This document shows positions 5,369 to 5,372 of a stretch of DNA of 5,372 nt, piece by piece. Source of the DNA: an uncultured Fretibacterium sp. (GTDB lineage: Bacteria; Synergistota; Synergistia; Synergistales; Aminobacteriaceae); the NCBI RefSeq assembly GCF_963548695.1, contig NZ_CAUUWA010000107.1:1-5372 (forward strand). The letters run 5' to 3'. Position 1 is the first letter of the stretch; each line of letters starts with the position of its first letter. The position numbers and the translations under genes were made by a program. The notes beneath the pieces are model-generated. The model saw only the letters and a list, made by a program, of their open reading frames with translations, did not search any database and had not been told where the DNA came from.

Positions 5369-5372
5369 GCCC

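Overview
The window holds one set of four plus-strand protein genes (956-5368), an SRP RNA gene just upstream (about 634-760), and a left flank (1-560) of different base composition with only partial or broken gene traces, all on the minus strand. The coding part is strongly GC-rich, has short gaps and Shine-Dalgarno initiation, and is clearly bacterial. The SRP RNA is the short type (about 125 nt), which argues against Bacillus-like Firmicutes with their long SRP RNA. A GC-rich anaerobe, possibly of the Synergistota, would fit, but that is an impression and not a demonstrated assignment.

Left flank, 1-560. Positions 301-540 are about 36% G+C (87 of 240 by my count), against roughly 60-75% in the genes to the right. 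On the minus strand this flank carries: a 30-codon frame behind a perfect Shine-Dalgarno but with only an ATT as start (329-421); a hairpin followed by TTTT that could end that transcript (217-254); a second strong Shine-Dalgarno with ATG that reads only five codons before a stop, next to a 12-bp tandem duplication (115-158); and the first 23 codons of a possible gene leaving the left edge (1-70). AT-rich direct repeats lie at 523-567. Together this looks like an accessory or decayed segment.

Middle, 600-955. A perfect TATAAT precedes the SRP RNA, whose conserved helix-8 core and 14-bp closing stem are both readable. Downstream come a second TATAAT and a GGCCCGTT octamer array, then the leader of the first protein gene.

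Right part, 956-5368. An AMP-forming acyl-CoA/acyl-ACP synthetase, an exonuclease III family DNA-repair nuclease overlapping it by 4 bp, and a serine alpha/beta hydrolase 5 nt further on form a tight co-directional unit. The enzymes do not form an obvious pathway; synthetase and hydrolase could both act on acyl groups, but that is inference. After 74 nt with two small hairpins comes a DUF819 (YjcL-like) membrane protein, complete at the right edge. I found no CRISPR array, tRNA, recognisable transposase or convincing new multi-gene system. The most unusual parts are the ATT-start frame, the five-codon frame with its duplication, and the octamer array in the leader.
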